Positions 44,081-55,380 of a stretch of DNA of 64,000 nucleotides are shown here, in pieces (the first letter of the stretch is position 1; the number at the start of each line of letters is the position of its first letter). Below the pieces are notes generated by a model. It made no database searches. It was not told where the DNA came from and was given only the letters and a program-made list of their open reading frames with translations. Source of the DNA: Eonycteris spelaea (lineage: Eukaryota > Chordata > Mammalia > Chiroptera > Pteropodidae); the NCBI GenBank assembly GCA_003508835.1, contig PUFA01000066.1, positions 1,488,001-1,552,000 on the forward strand. The letters are read 5' to 3'. The translations under genes were made by a program, and so were the position numbers.

Positions 44081-44539
44081 GCCACAATTTTCATTGCGGT
44101 CTTAACAACCGTTGTGCCAACATGTTTCTTTAAAAAATGCAATTGAAGAGATACCAAATTTGGGGCATTTGCCCAGGAGAATAACCCTGCCCAGCACCGC
44201 GTCTGCCCTTGGCCCTTCAGGGGCACCTGGCCTGTGAGGGTCTGCACTGCCCTGTGACCATTAAGTAGTGAATAACAAACACCATGATGAGTCAGGAGAG
44301 AGATTACAGAAGAAAAGAAAGCGCTTTCTTATCGTAGCTCTTTTCTGGGCATCTCGTTTCTGCTTCTGAGCACTTTTCATTGTGCACGGGCCCCACAAAT
44401 GGTGAAGCTGGTCCTGCCTGGAGAACCGTACCATCTCACTCCCTCCGCCCTCCACTCTTCCCAGATTCGGCCAGAGGAACGCTCCATGAGCACGCGTCCT
44501 GCCCCCGTCTCCCTGTCTCCATAGATGGCAGCCCTCAGC
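44081..44539. other. Unique non-coding sequence
   Basis: Nothing recognised. Confidence 0.35.
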
Positions 44540-44900
44540 CCAGGCAACACCGAGCATCGTCCTTGACGCTTCCGTTCCTCCCACACCCATTTATCCAGCC
44601 ACCCATCCTGCCGGCTCGACCTGGAAGAGCACCCCTCGCACTTTCGCCACTGTGCCCACCTGGCTCAGGCCATCGTCACCTCCGCCTGGCCTCCTGGATC
44701 CAGCCTTTGCCTCACACCCCCGACCTGTGATGAGCCAGATAATCCTGTTAACCAGACCCACCTGCCACCTTTCTGGCCGTATTGCCCCTCATGACCCCCT
44801 TTGTCAGCTTGGCTTCAGCCACACTGACCACCTGCTCTGCTCCTGGCTGGGTCCTCAGTGTCCAGAGTCGTCCCCAGGTGTGTCCTTGCTGCGTGTGTGG
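44540..44900 (+). repeat. L2 LINE internal fragment
   Basis: 'cttccgttcctcccacaccc' and 'atttatccagccacccatcc', then 'cctccgcctggcctcctgga', 'gccacctttctggccgtatt' and 'cttggcttcagccacactga', follow the plus-strand order of the L2 coding 3' half. Stops and indels show it is dead. Confidence 0.7.
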
Positions 44901-45054
44901 GTAAGCTACGAGATGAATGAATGAATGAGAACATACACTCTCAATAGGGCGATGGTACATAATACAATCAGGAAAAAAAGTTGGTTCTAGGGGGTGGTGA
45001 GATGCTCCCCCCTTTATGTGAAGACGCAGATGAATGAACAGCACATAAACCATT

Positions 45055-45163
45055 GTGTGGTGTTTCTGTGATATTAAAATTTCATGAGGGGAGGTGAAGA
45101 AAAAAAATATGTCTTAAATGGCTCCTAAGGGGGTGATAATGAAATAAAGGTTGAGAAACACTG
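45055..45163 (-). mobile_element. hAT-type DNA transposon fragment
   Basis: The segment ends with 'ggttgagaaacactg', the complement of the hAT terminus CAGTGTTTCTCAACC. Next to it lie 'ggctcctaagggggtgataa' and 'tttcatgaggggaggtgaag', typical of a non-autonomous hAT family. The opposite terminus was not found. Confidence 0.55.
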
Positions 45164-47924
45164 AATTAGAAGAAAACCGGTTGAAAATACAGCCTTTTCC
45201 TCCCACATACTGCCACGGCATTGGTGGGAATATGAAAGACAAATCAAGATATGTAAAAGTATGTAAAACAGTCACAGGCATTTTCCCGGGGAAATAATGG
45301 AAGAAAGGCCTCATTGCTTTGGGGAAACATTTTTTTTTTCCCTGCCAGGGGACAGACTTACAAAAGATGATGTTTATATTTTTCCGAATCCTCTAATTTT
45401 CTCATTTATCATTTGTCAGAGCCCGGGGCCGTTCCACAGCTCCGGAGTGTTTGCACACATCCAACGATCCCTTTTACCAAACACACCTCACGGTCGGTTT
45501 CCACGGGAGGTTCGTTAGTGCAGCTGAGGCTGCTAATTTCATCCATTAATGTCACACTGAGCCATCGCAGGGGGGTCTCAGGGCGTCTCCTGTCACCCTG
45601 AGCTCCGCCGCTCCTGGCTAATGTGCTTCCCCAGAGCTCCTTTAAGACGAGGGAGCCATGGCGGCCGTCGCCAGCCCAGGGTCAGTGAGAGGACCAGCCG
45701 GGCAGATCTGAGGCCACTTGCAGGCCCCCAGGGCTTCAGGAGTGAGGTCGAGGTTTCTAGAACTCCCCCCATGCCAAGGTCAGGGGCCTGACCCAGGCTG
45801 GCTGGACTCTGCTGGTGGGGACTTTAAGGAGAGGCTTTAACCAGCCACAGGGAAAGGCAGGGCCGCTGGCGTCCTGTCCCTAGGAGAGGTCTCGGGCCCA
45901 GGGGGTCTCCCCACGGCCCCCCAAACTCCCTTCCTTTCCTCCCACCAGCAGCTCACCCACACCGGCCTCTTTAGATAATTTCAGCTTCCCCCAGGGCAGT
46001 GATTCCCAGCTTCCAGCTGACCCTGTGGGGAGCATTCAGGTCCTGCTGGGTCCCAGGGTTTTGGGGACAAAGGGACCTGGGGAACAGCAAAGCCTCTCTG
46101 AATCCTTTCTCATAAGTCAGCGTCGGCTGCCGCACACCGAATGTCATGAATGGAATCTTGGGGGGAAAAATTGAGTTGTTAGATAGTCACAGGTCCCGGG
46201 AGCCTGAGAGAGAATGAAACCATCTCCACGTTGGGTCTGCACGACGGGCCGGGGCGGCGGGAGGGGGGACTCCGTTTTCACAGTGGAAGCCACGACTGTC
46301 CACAGAGAAGCCTGAGGTTCCCCTCACCGAGTGACACTAAGACGCGTTTACTTTGCACAAACCGGGAGCCAGCTCGTGCCAGTCACAATGGGGCGCCTGA
46401 TGTCCCAGCCTCACTGAGGTCCCCGGTCAGAGTCTCTGCAAGAGTCATGTCCCCTGGATCCTTCCAGACCCTGCTTGGGGCATCTGGGTGGCTATTTTAA
46501 GCACACTGGCTGTTCGGAGGAGCGATGCCTGTGAGCGGCTTCCTGGGTGGTGGCTTGGCCACTCAGACGCTGGCCTGGGCAGAGGACCTGTGGGGGCCGA
46601 GGGAAGCGGGGCGCAAGCCCGCAGCAGAGGGGACCGCGAGCCCGCTCCCCGCAGTTTCCATGGTCAGCCCCATGCTCACGACGTCGCCTGCGGAGCCCCT
46701 GGCCGGGGAGGGGAGTGGGCTTAGGTCCTTCCTTAAGCTCAGCCGGGCTTGCGTTTCCTCCTCTGACTGTCTAGAGTGACTTCTTTCCTCAGCATCATTG
46801 AGGTCCCATGCGTGGCCGCCCCTCGCAGTGTTCCTTCCTGCCTGGCTCTTGTTCTGACAAGCACACAAGGCCTGTCTCGTCACTGTCCTCACATTACCAT
46901 GAAGGGTCACAGGGGCAGCTGGATGTGCACGCTCTGGCGTACACAGAGTTGAGGCCAGACATTAAGGCCGACATCCCTGCCTCTTGGGAAACTTCCCTTC
47001 GCTCCCCAGAAAGTGTTAGACACAGTCCACAAGGACACCTGTGTCCCCTCGAGCCTGGGGAAAGAGCATGGTTTAATCAAAAGGGCTCTTGTCTTCCACG
47101 CCATTTTGCGATGTTGGCAGTACTCTGTCACCACCTACCTACATCCGGTCCACTCTGGCCCCTCGGGTTCTGTGGGGCCAGGCTTCCAGTTGGCAAACTG
47201 GTGTCACACAGGAATTCGGGATCACTCGGCCCGCCACTCCAGAGGCCGTGGAGGCTCAGGGTGACCCCAACCCATGGCGGGGGGTGGGCATTTGCGGAAA
47301 CTGCAGGCCGGGCTAGTCTGGGTCAGATGCTGGAGGACAATAAAACCCTTTGTGCACATGCTCCTGGGTGGGGGCAGGGCAGGAGGCCAGGGGCTTGCTG
47401 CAGGGTCTGCGACACAGAGCTTAGCGAGCAAGTGCAGAAAGTGACCCTGGGGGTCAGGCTGCAGCACAGAAAAGCGGCTCTGAAGTATGAACTCACATAA
47501 CGCTGCAAATAAGGCGGCCACTGTGGGAACAGGTTGACTCTGCCACCAGGCACCTGAGAGCAGGAGCTCAGAGCAGGCATGGGGGGCCGGGGGTCAGGGT
47601 GTTGAGTCCCCGCGGTGTCAGGGGTGGCGGAAGTGGATGTGGAGGCCTCAGTGTCTCCTGGGCTGTTGGTCGGTTCACTTGTGTTTCCCTGGCGAACCTT
47701 GTCGTGTCCACGCGCATCTTATCTATTCCTTTCCCTGAGCCAAACCAACTCCCAGTTTTACGTAACTAAATCCATTCGTTGTGGTCCCGTCTACTTCCAG
47801 CTCACCCCCCATCTAATGGGATCATGCGTTTGATGAACAAACTGGAATTTTATCCCTGATTCCTATTAAAGCGAAAACAAACCAACAACCACTATTCAAA
47901 TAAAGCGTGCTCCTCTGCTTATTG
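45164..47924. other. GC-rich unique non-coding sequence
   Basis: About 2.7 kb with no supported gene. CpG is moderately raised at 46540-46720. A 230-codon plus-strand frame (46808-47500) is long but lacks any recognisable domain. Two other frames overlap it on the same strand and one on the opposite strand, so it is treated as chance. Confidence 0.4.
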
Positions 47925-48270
47925 GTGTATCAGTTCACTAGCCGGGGTGTGGACCCCAAAACACCAGCGTCTTCGATGAGACAGAAGCTGTTTCTCTTCC
48001 ATGGGGCAGCCTCGGTGTGGGAGGCCCAGAGCCCCTGGGCAGCTCCACAGGCCGTGTCCTGACATTCTTATCTCTCACTGTCTGTCACCTTAGGACTGTG
48101 CCTTCTCCACGTGGTCCAAGGGGGCACACGCCACATTAGGCAGGCAGGAACTGGGGACACACCATCATTTGAGGGCGCATGGGGAAGGTGCGCACCAGCT
48201 GCAGGATGACATGGGACATCGGTTTTAGTCTGGAAGGCCGAGTGCTCAGCTAATATTGGGGTTTCTCGTA
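47925..48270 (+). repeat. Possible unclassified ancient repeat
   Basis: The lead 'ggtgtatcagttcactagcc' followed by 'gacagaagctgtttctcttc', 'actgtgccttctccacgtgg' and 'tccaagggggcacacgccac' resembles an old interspersed repeat with a 'tagttctctattgctg' type start (the last phrase is remembered, not seen). Family not assigned. Confidence 0.25.
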
Positions 48271-48569
48271 TTGTGCCGAGGGGATGGCTGTCGAGGGGAA
48301 CTGGCTCCCGCCGTCCCTTCTGTGGACTCTCGCCTCATCTGCCACCATATCCCCCATCCCCCTCCGTGGGCACATCACTATTTAATATATCGTGATCGCG
48401 GTGATGCCATGTGACCAGGTAGCTGTTATTCTCTGCAGAGCCAATTATTGTAATATGGTTGCATTTTCTCTCTTACGCATCTTCTGTTTTCCTCAGAGTT
48501 AGTAATTTCCTTGCAAAATTGCTTACAGACACTTGGTTATTTTCAAGTCCTCCATGATTTCATCCACTC

Positions 48570-48801
48570 CAGTGATTTTCAATCTTTTTGACCAAAACTA
48601 TTCACAACTAGTTACATACCCCTCCACGCACAATGTCTAAACATTATATATGTGTATTCATATAATTCAAAGTTTCACAAAACAACATCCACTTTTACTA
48701 TGAGTGATATCTTCTGATATTTTCTGCTCTAATCTCTTATTCGAGATGTTTTAACATACTGGTTCCAACCCACTAAATTGATCTTGGTTTGAGAAGCTCT
48801 G
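48570..48801 (+). mobile_element. hAT-type non-autonomous DNA transposon
   Basis: The left end 'cagtgattttcaatc' and right end 'ggtttgagaagctctg' are imperfect inverted terminal repeats of hAT type (CAGTG...TTCTCAA and complement) about 230 bp apart. The AT-rich interior has no transposase frame. The 8-bp target duplications are not recognisable, so age or misplacement of one end is possible. Orientation is arbitrary. Confidence 0.6.
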
Positions 48802-49265
48802 GGGAGCCTAGCACGGCCCTGCTCCCGGGGCTTCTAGAAGCCTCAGTGCCCAGCTCCTGTGTGACCCTGCGTGGGTGACTCTCACGTGATTGACCAGCTT
48901 TCTCTGGACATCGTCTTTGCTCCTCTCCCAGGATGATCCGCTTTCTCATGACCCCGCGTCTCCTTTCCTCATCGACTCTCTGCTTTCTGAGTCACGTCCA
49001 AATGACTTCTTTTTAAGTGAGGAAAACAGCATTTTAGCGACTCTCCAGCCTACTTTGTTTTTCACTATTTCTCTAGGAACAGAGAAAAAAAGTGGGAAAG
49101 CAAGAATCAGCAGGAGGAAGCCGGAGAGCAAACAGGAGAATTGATTTACGTGTGGTTTTGCTTCTGCACGAAGCTGGCGATGCCCAGGTGAAAGCCAGCC
49201 TTCCGGCTGTGTGTGCACCCTGACGTGTCCACACAGCAGGACGAACGTCGACTGTGGCTCTGGAC
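48802..49265. other. Unique non-coding sequence
   Basis: Nothing recognised. Confidence 0.35.
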
Positions 49266-49473
49266 CAGGGCTTCTCACGCTCAGCTCTAGTCACACTCTG
49301 GGCAGGACCAGTGTCTGTCGTGGGGCGTCCTGTGCATTGTGGGACGTTTGCAGCATCCCTGGCTTTTACCCATGAGAAGCCATGAGCATCCCCCGTCGTG
49401 GCAACCCAGAGTGTCTCCAGACACTGCTAACTGTCCCCTGGGGGGCACAATCACCCTGGTTGGAAGCTGTGCT
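49266..49473 (-). mobile_element. MER20 hAT-Charlie DNA transposon
   Basis: It starts 'cagggcttctcacg' and carries 'gtcctgtgcattgtgggacg', 'cagcatccctggcttttacc', 'gtctccagacactgctaact' and 'gtcccctggggggcacaatc', which is MER20 in reverse complement over nearly its full length. Non-autonomous, with no coding capacity. Confidence 0.88.
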
Positions 49474-50039
49474 TGGACCCAGGCTGTGCCGGCCGTTCCG
49501 TGAGGCATCACAGGCTGTTGTGAACGCATCAGATGGAGCTCGAATTGGTCGATCGCATCCTGAAGCAGCCACGCCAGGTGCCATCAGCTGACACCTGTCA
49601 TCACCATCTTCCTTATGTAGCGACGAACACGTACTCGTGCGGACCAGCGGCTCAGGGCCTATTCCAGGTCAGCTCTCCACGGACTCAACGCTATGGCCAA
49701 GGGCGGATCTTTGCCTCCTCTGAGTTATTAAAAACCGAGCTGGTTCTGCTGCTCCCTCATGGGCTCGCCAGGAAATTATCATAGAAATAATCTGGGGCTC
49801 GTGAAGCTATTTTTAAAATGGGTCATTTGCTGTCACTTGGAGACGTGTCCCTGTTTCTGTTTCAGGTTGACATCTGAGGTGATGTCTCTGGAAAACGGTG
49901 ACCACAGGTGCCATTGAGATGACCAGGTGGCCAAGTTGTGTCACTCACTCAGTGAAACCCAAAGTCATCGCTGTTGCCCTAAGTTTTACCTCGGAATTCC
50001 TTCTGGTGACGGCAAGGGGGCGCACACAAACCGTGGCTG
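49474..50039. other. Unique non-coding sequence upstream of CpG island
   Basis: No repeat or gene was recognised. A plus-strand frame of 208 codons (49898-50524) enters the CpG island. It lacks a domain and is considered chance in very GC-rich DNA, but as the island's immediate neighbour it is the frame most worth checking. Confidence 0.35.
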
Positions 50040-50800
50040 CCATTCGGGCTTCAGGACAGGCGTGTCCCTGCCGGAGCACGCGAAGGGCCCGCAGGGCGCC
50101 GCGCGGCCATCTCCTCCCCGCCAGGGCGGCCGCGCCGGCGCCTGGAACCCGGGCGGAGGCGCCGAGTCCTTCGCTCTCACGACTGGAAGTTCCATGTCAT
50201 GAACCAGCAGGCGGGGCGCGCTGGTGGAGGTCCCCAAAAGCGAGGCACGGCAGTCACAGCGCCGGGGAGCCGGGATCCGGGCGTGTCCGTCCTTTGTCTC
50301 CTCGCGAGCACCACCGCCGAGCCCGCCCGGGCCGCGTCCCCGGCTTCCCCTGGGAGCCCTGGGAAGGGGTCCCGCGGGGCCCCCCGACCTGGGCTGGGCG
50401 CCCTTGGGACCTTCGCGTGTCACAGTCCTGCTCGCCTTGGGTCACCCCTGACTCTTCCCCGTGTCAGGGGACACACCCGACGCCCCGGAACACAGCGCAC
50501 AGGAAGGCGTCTGAGCTGAGCTGAGATTTGGGGCGTCTACGTTGTTATCGCTAATTGCACTGTCATCCGTCGCAGCGATTTGCTTTTCCGAGCGTCATTC
50601 ATGGCCCTTGGAGTCTGGGTCGCCTCCGTCGCGAGTCCTACAGGGGGCGTCCGTGGGCGAGGGGTCCGCGCTGCGGGTCGCTTCGGCGTAGTCACGTGTT
50701 CGCACAGCGCGCGCCCCGCACGCGCCCCGCACGCGCCCCGCCGCGCGCTCCTGCCCCAGAGCCCGAGTTACAGGGCCTGAGTGGGACGCCGCTCTCCAGG
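50040..50800. promoter_or_regulatory. CpG island
   Basis: A hand count gives about 55 CpG in 50041-50520 and around 35 more to 50760, far above the rest of the window. The sequence is GC-rich throughout. GC-box-like CCCCGCC and CGCGCCCCGCA units, an E-box CACGTG (about 50694-50699) and a direct triple repeat at 50710-50742 are present. CpG islands of this length usually mark promoters. No coding exon follows on either strand in view, so it may start a non-coding RNA or an upstream exon of a distant gene, or be an orphan island. A donor-like CCG/GTGAGC occurs near 50872. Confidence 0.8.
50710..50742 (+). repeat. Three tandem 11-bp GC-rich units
   Basis: The unit CGCGCCCCGCA repeats at 50710, 50721 and 50732 (the last with one changed end base), inside the CpG island. 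Confidence 0.92.
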
Positions 50801-51980
50801 AGCCGCCTCGCACCTGGGCTCCTCCCTCACTCGGGTCACCTGCAGCTTCAGGTCACGCGCTCACGCTTACCGGTGAGCACGGTGTGTGCCGGGAGGCGGG
50901 TCTCCCACGTGCGCGCGGGTGGGTGGCTGAGCGGAGAGCTGGCTGGGAGAGGCGAGGGCCGGTTCGTTTGGGTCTCAGCTCTAAGATCCCAGGCTGGGAG
51001 ACGACGACTTTCCTGCTCGACAGTCGGACAGGGCTCAGAGCCGGGCCCACGGACGGGCAGTTAGCTCCGAAGTCCCTCTCTGTCCGGCTCTGCAGACGCC
51101 GTTCTGTCCGTGGAGGTCTCCCCGGGGAGCTGGCGTGTGGCCCACCGCAAGCTGCCTCCTTCAAACCAGCCTCACGGGTACCAGGCCGATGCTTCCTTGT
51201 CCCCGGCAGAGCCTTGGATCTATTTCTCAGGGTTCTGAACCAGGAGCAGAGGGAGGCATGTGACAAGAGCTAAGTGACACAGAGCCTTGTGACTGGACAC
51301 ACTGCACCCGCGAGAACATCCGAATCTTGCTCCCAGCTCCAGGGGACGCAGCCCTTCTCGTCCCGACGCGCCACACTTCCCACTGGCCCCAGCACCTTCA
51401 TTCCAGACGGCGGTCCCCGATCACCGTGTCACGCTGGCACAGGTCCCCAAGGGGCAGCACCAGGATCTTCCGGTCCGTGTCCAGTGGGTTCACCTCCGCA
51501 CAAGCCCGGCTTTGTTCGTCTGTCGGTTCTGTTTTTCTCTCGTCGAGTCCCGCTAATGCTGAGAACGTCTGTGCAGATACCGTGTCCGTTCAGCTCTCCT
51601 TTCTGACCTTTTTTACTAAGCATTTGTCAGACCTGGAGTTGGCCTCTTCCCAGTGACAAGGAAATCGCTGGGGAGGTCTCTCTCCTCTGGATCATAGGTC
51701 ACCCTGTTTCCCGCGGTTCATCCTGACATCTTCGCTGGAGAGAATCCAACCGTGTCCCCTCCGAATGACTCCTTATTGTGGAGTTTGTTATTAAATAACC
51801 GTCAGCATCGTTGCCACTGCTCATCTCTGGGAGCAGAGGCAGGGACAGAGCTCTGTTCCTGCTTCTTCGTCATCAAGAGTGAAGTGACAGTAAGTGATAC
51901 TGCTCACCAGTAAGTGCTTCTCCCAAGATGTGCTGGTCGGGTGGGCCACTCTGTATCATCTCACGGTTTAGGCCGACAGC
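50801..51980. other. GC-rich flank of CpG island, unique
   Basis: CpG remains moderately dense to about 51100 and then falls. Frames of 110-169 codons exist on both strands but share the same bases and show no domain. No repeat recognised. Confidence 0.4.
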
Positions 51981-51984
51981 TCCA

Positions 51985-52090
51985 TAGGATATCACTGTCA
52001 TTTTCCCCTTGGACAAGAGGGGGAAGTGAAGCTCAGAGAGGTTATGTAACCAGCCTGAGATCACAGGGCTCTTTCTAAAAGGGAAAGGCA
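51985..52090 (-). repeat. MIR SINE fragment
   Basis: 'gtcattttccccttggacaa', 'gaagctcagagaggttatgt' and 'aaccagcctgagatcacagg' follow the MIR core in reverse complement. Confidence 0.7.
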
Positions 52091-53855
52091 CTTAGGAAAA
52101 GTCATTCAGGGATAACTCCATAAAAGGGATTATTCAGTATTAACTGATCAGGCCGAAAGCTTGAGCTTTTATATTAAATCAAAACGAGCTTAAGAATATA
52201 TGAGCTGATTTCTTTGAGCAAAGAGCTTGTGGACGTGTCGATTCTAAACTGGCGATGTTCATCCAAATTTGCACCACTGTCCTGTCTGCTACAAGAAAGC
52301 GGGAGAGAGAAACATCCCGGTGAGGCAGGTTCCCCAGCCCGAAACTCTGGCGAGGCCCCCCACGGTGCAGACAGAACAACCAGAGGCTTGTTCTGCCTCA
52401 GTAGAGCTTCTGTAGTCGGGTGGAGCTCAGGGCCTCATGGACCTGCCCATCCCATTTATACTGAGCTAAAACGTAAGAGAAGAGCATAGAGATGCTCCGT
52501 TTTTAAAAAGCGAATTTGCAGCAAATCTTTAGTGTTTCCCATGGCCCAGTGGGTCCTGGAGCTGAGAGAGGGGATCCAGCAGGTGCCCGCGCCCCGCCCT
52601 GGGCTTGCCCTCGAGAAGGAAGGCAGCGGGTGATGGCGCTGGGACGAGGACCCTCTCCTGGGGACGCCCAGGGTGCACAGGGTGGCTTCCGGGCTGCTCT
52701 GGGCTTCCACACACACGCCCACCTCCACCTCTGCAGACAGAGCCCTGGAAAGCTCAGCGTTTACGTCCAGCTTCGCCTGGCGTCTTCCCTGCTCCCCACG
52801 AGGAGCCTAAATGATCGCAGGAGGGGGCGGAGATCGCTGAGGATGTTCACTGCGGTGTTGTTTATACCCACCGAGAACAGAAGAGAAAAAGGCACAGGGA
52901 GAGAAAACAACCTACCGCCCAGCGACACAGGACCCATGTACGTCCAGGACGGAACATTTCGCGCTGGGAACAGTCAGGTTTCTGGAGGCACTTGGTGGGA
53001 TGGAAATGTACCCTCTAATGTGAGGGAAAACGGCACATTTTTAAATTAAATCCTAAATTTATAAACCATGTAGACTTTTTATACATGCAGTGAAGGTACT
53101 GGAGCTGGATTATTATTTTTTTCCTCTTTCCCAGGAATATTTGATAAACTTTATGCTATCTTTAGATTAGAAAATAAGTGAACGTCATTAAAAACAAAGA
53201 TGTAATAAAGGCATAGAGCAGCCTTAGCCGGGGATGTGTCGCTGTCTTTTCAGCTGGAATGTCGTTCCAGCTCCACAAACTGTCCCTTCTTCCCTGGGAA
53301 GCCCCCGGGCAGGGACCCGGTCTCCCTTCTGTCTTGGTGGCGCCAGAAACACCGTCAGAGCTCCATAAATAATTGATCATCGCAAAGACCCCAACAGGAG
53401 CCCATTCACCTCAGCGCAGCGTGTTGACTCCTGAAGGCATTCTCTTAAGTGCATTTTATTTGTTTTCCACTTTTCTTCAACTTAAATGGATGAAAATGGA
53501 AGCCAGGAGAGAGCTGTTGGCTTGCTGGGAGCCGAAAGGGAAAAATAAATGCAGGGCCACCATGTGGAGCCTGAACGCTGGGTACCTGCAGTGACTCGAA
53601 GTCCCTTCTCGGAAAATGTAAGGGCCCTGTGCCCCATCGCGAGGCGATGTCACCTTCCAGTTTCCTTTTTGGAAATGGGTGGGTTTTTTCCCTTTTTTTT
53701 TTGTTTTGTTTTTGCCCAGCAGCATCAGAGGTTCTACGACCTAAGAATCAATAAAGAAGCTGGGTGATGTGTGCAGAATCGTTCCACATTGACACAAGGA
53801 AGATGGACCCACGAGGCTGGAGGGAGAGGGCTCTGCCTCTGAGTCATCCTCTCAC
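52091..53855. other. Unique non-coding sequence
   Basis: No gene is supported. A 177-codon plus-strand frame (52516-53049) shows no domain. A T run with interruptions lies at about 53688-53712. Confidence 0.4.
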
Positions 53856-53859
53856 CGGT

Positions 53860-54170
53860 GAGCACAGAGTCCCTGCCGGGCACTGCTCTGGGTGCCAGGA
53901 CGGGACAGGGAACAAAATAAGTCCCTGTTCTCACAGGTTACTTTCTAGTCCGAGGACAAGAATAACCGACCATTATATGACATGCAGGGAGGTGGTAATT
54001 GCTCTAAAGGACAACAGACCTGGTCGAGGGGGTCATCTGAGTGGTCAGCGAGGGCCTCTCTGAGTCGCTGAGTGAGTCCTGGGAAGGGCACAGCGAGCAG
54101 AGGGAACGGCACATGCAAAGGCCCCGGGGCAGGGGAGCCCTCGGTGACCCTCGGCGCTGTCATCGCCTCC
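53860..54170 (-). repeat. L2 LINE fragment
   Basis: 'cgggcactgctctgggtgcc', 'aggacgggacagggaacaaa', 'ctgttctcacaggttacttt', 'gaacggcacatgcaaaggcc' and 'ccggggcagggga' follow L2 in reverse complement. Confidence 0.75.
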
Positions 54171-54265
54171 TGGAGGGCCTCCCTGTCCCGTCTGCTCTCC
54201 TGACCTTCGTCTCCTTGCAGACCCAGTTCAACAGGCTCCAGCCATTCCTGCTTCCCTCCTGGTCT

Positions 54266-54469
54266 CAGCACCGTTAGGCGTTTGGGGCCGGACCATTCTC
54301 TGCTGTCAGGGGCTGTCCTGGGGCGGCGGGGTGTCTGGCAGCAGCCCTGGTCTCTACTCCGCAGATGCCAGGAGCATCCTCCCAGCCATGACAGTCCAAA
54401 ACGTCTACAGACATCGCCCAATGTCCCTGTCTGACGGGGGCGGGAGGATCGTCCCTGGTTGAGTCTCTG
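54266..54469 (-). mobile_element. MER20 hAT-Charlie DNA transposon
   Basis: 'cgtttggggccggaccattc', 'caggggctgtcctggggcgg', 'ctctactccgcagatgccag', 'acgtctacagacatcgccca' and 'ccctggttgagtctctg' follow MER20 in reverse complement. It is diverged and somewhat CpG-rich, and is the second MER20 flanking the CpG island region. Confidence 0.82.
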
Positions 54470-55285
54470 CCTTTTCTGAGCCCGTGACCCTAAGATTTCC
54501 TGCCGTTGCATTTAGTTCCACTTTAACATTTATTTAACTTTTTATATTTGCCTATCACCTTCACCCCTTTGACCTGCATTTAGGGTCCCCCCACGCTGTG
54601 CAGTGGTGGCTCAGGGACGAGAGGACACTGCGGTCACACGTTTGTGTGTCGGTTTGAAGCCGCTGCCAGGCTGGGAGGCTCACAGCTTGGTACCACGTCC
54701 GCATGCAGTCCGAGTCCTGACCGACTGTCCTCATCTGCCAGGCCACCCTTGCTGGCTACTTGGTATATGACAAATCATCAACGGATCCTGCGAGAGCGAC
54801 AGCTGCCCCTGTCCCGCCCTCTGCGCTCCGGGCCCAGTTCCCAGCAGCTCTTTACGGGCGCTGTCTCGTTCGCAATGAATTAGGCACGAGCACCCCGTTG
54901 TCAGAGATGGGGGCTGAGGCGCAGTGGCCCCGTGTCCTGCGCACAGCATGAGGAGGGGCAGAGCTGGCTTTGTCCTGAGGGGTCTGAGCCAGAAGCGGGG
55001 CTCGTCTCTATGGTCCTCACACGATGCCGCGTCCCACAGTGTCCTTGAGCATCCCTCCACGCCGCGCTCACTTGCCGGAAACGACGGCGTTTCCCACCTT
55101 CTCCTGCGTCTAATGCGAATTCATCTATGCAGCACAAAGCCTTTATTAAGTTGTTACTGATCTAGCGGACACCCTGCTCTACTCAGTCATCCCTACAGTG
55201 ATCAGATCTGCATTTTGCTGTGTCTCAGAGTCTAGGAGAATTCATGGTGCATGAAAAGAACTCATTATTTGCCTCATTTGATGGA
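54470..55285. other. Unique non-coding sequence, possible MIR piece
   Basis: A degenerate MIR-like section on the minus strand may lie at 54840-54960 ('gagatgggggctgaggcgca'). Otherwise nothing recognised. Confidence 0.3.
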
Positions 55286-55289
55286 ATTG

Positions 55290-55380
55290 TAGTACATTTT
55301 TGGTACACTTTATCACACCTAACAGTGTTTTTGCACTGAGTAGTTGTTCAAAAACTACTTTTTGAATGAGTAAGTGGTTG
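55290..55380 (+). repeat. Probable L2 LINE 3' end
   Basis: 'gcactgagtagttgttcaaa' and 'aactactttttgaatgagta' resemble the terminal segment of L2. Short and AT-rich. Confidence 0.4.

Noticed and set aside
46808..47500. 230-codon plus-strand open frame
   Set aside because: No domain or recognised family, overlapping frames on both strands, and no exon-like boundaries that I could see.
49898..50524. 208-codon plus-strand frame entering the CpG island
   Set aside because: Arg/Pro/Gly-rich, as expected from CpG-rich DNA, with no domain. Kept only as context for the island.
50508..50527. GAGCTGAGCTGAG reminiscent of immunoglobulin switch-region repeats
   Set aside because: Only about three short copies. 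Switch regions span kilobases, and no immunoglobulin exon is nearby.
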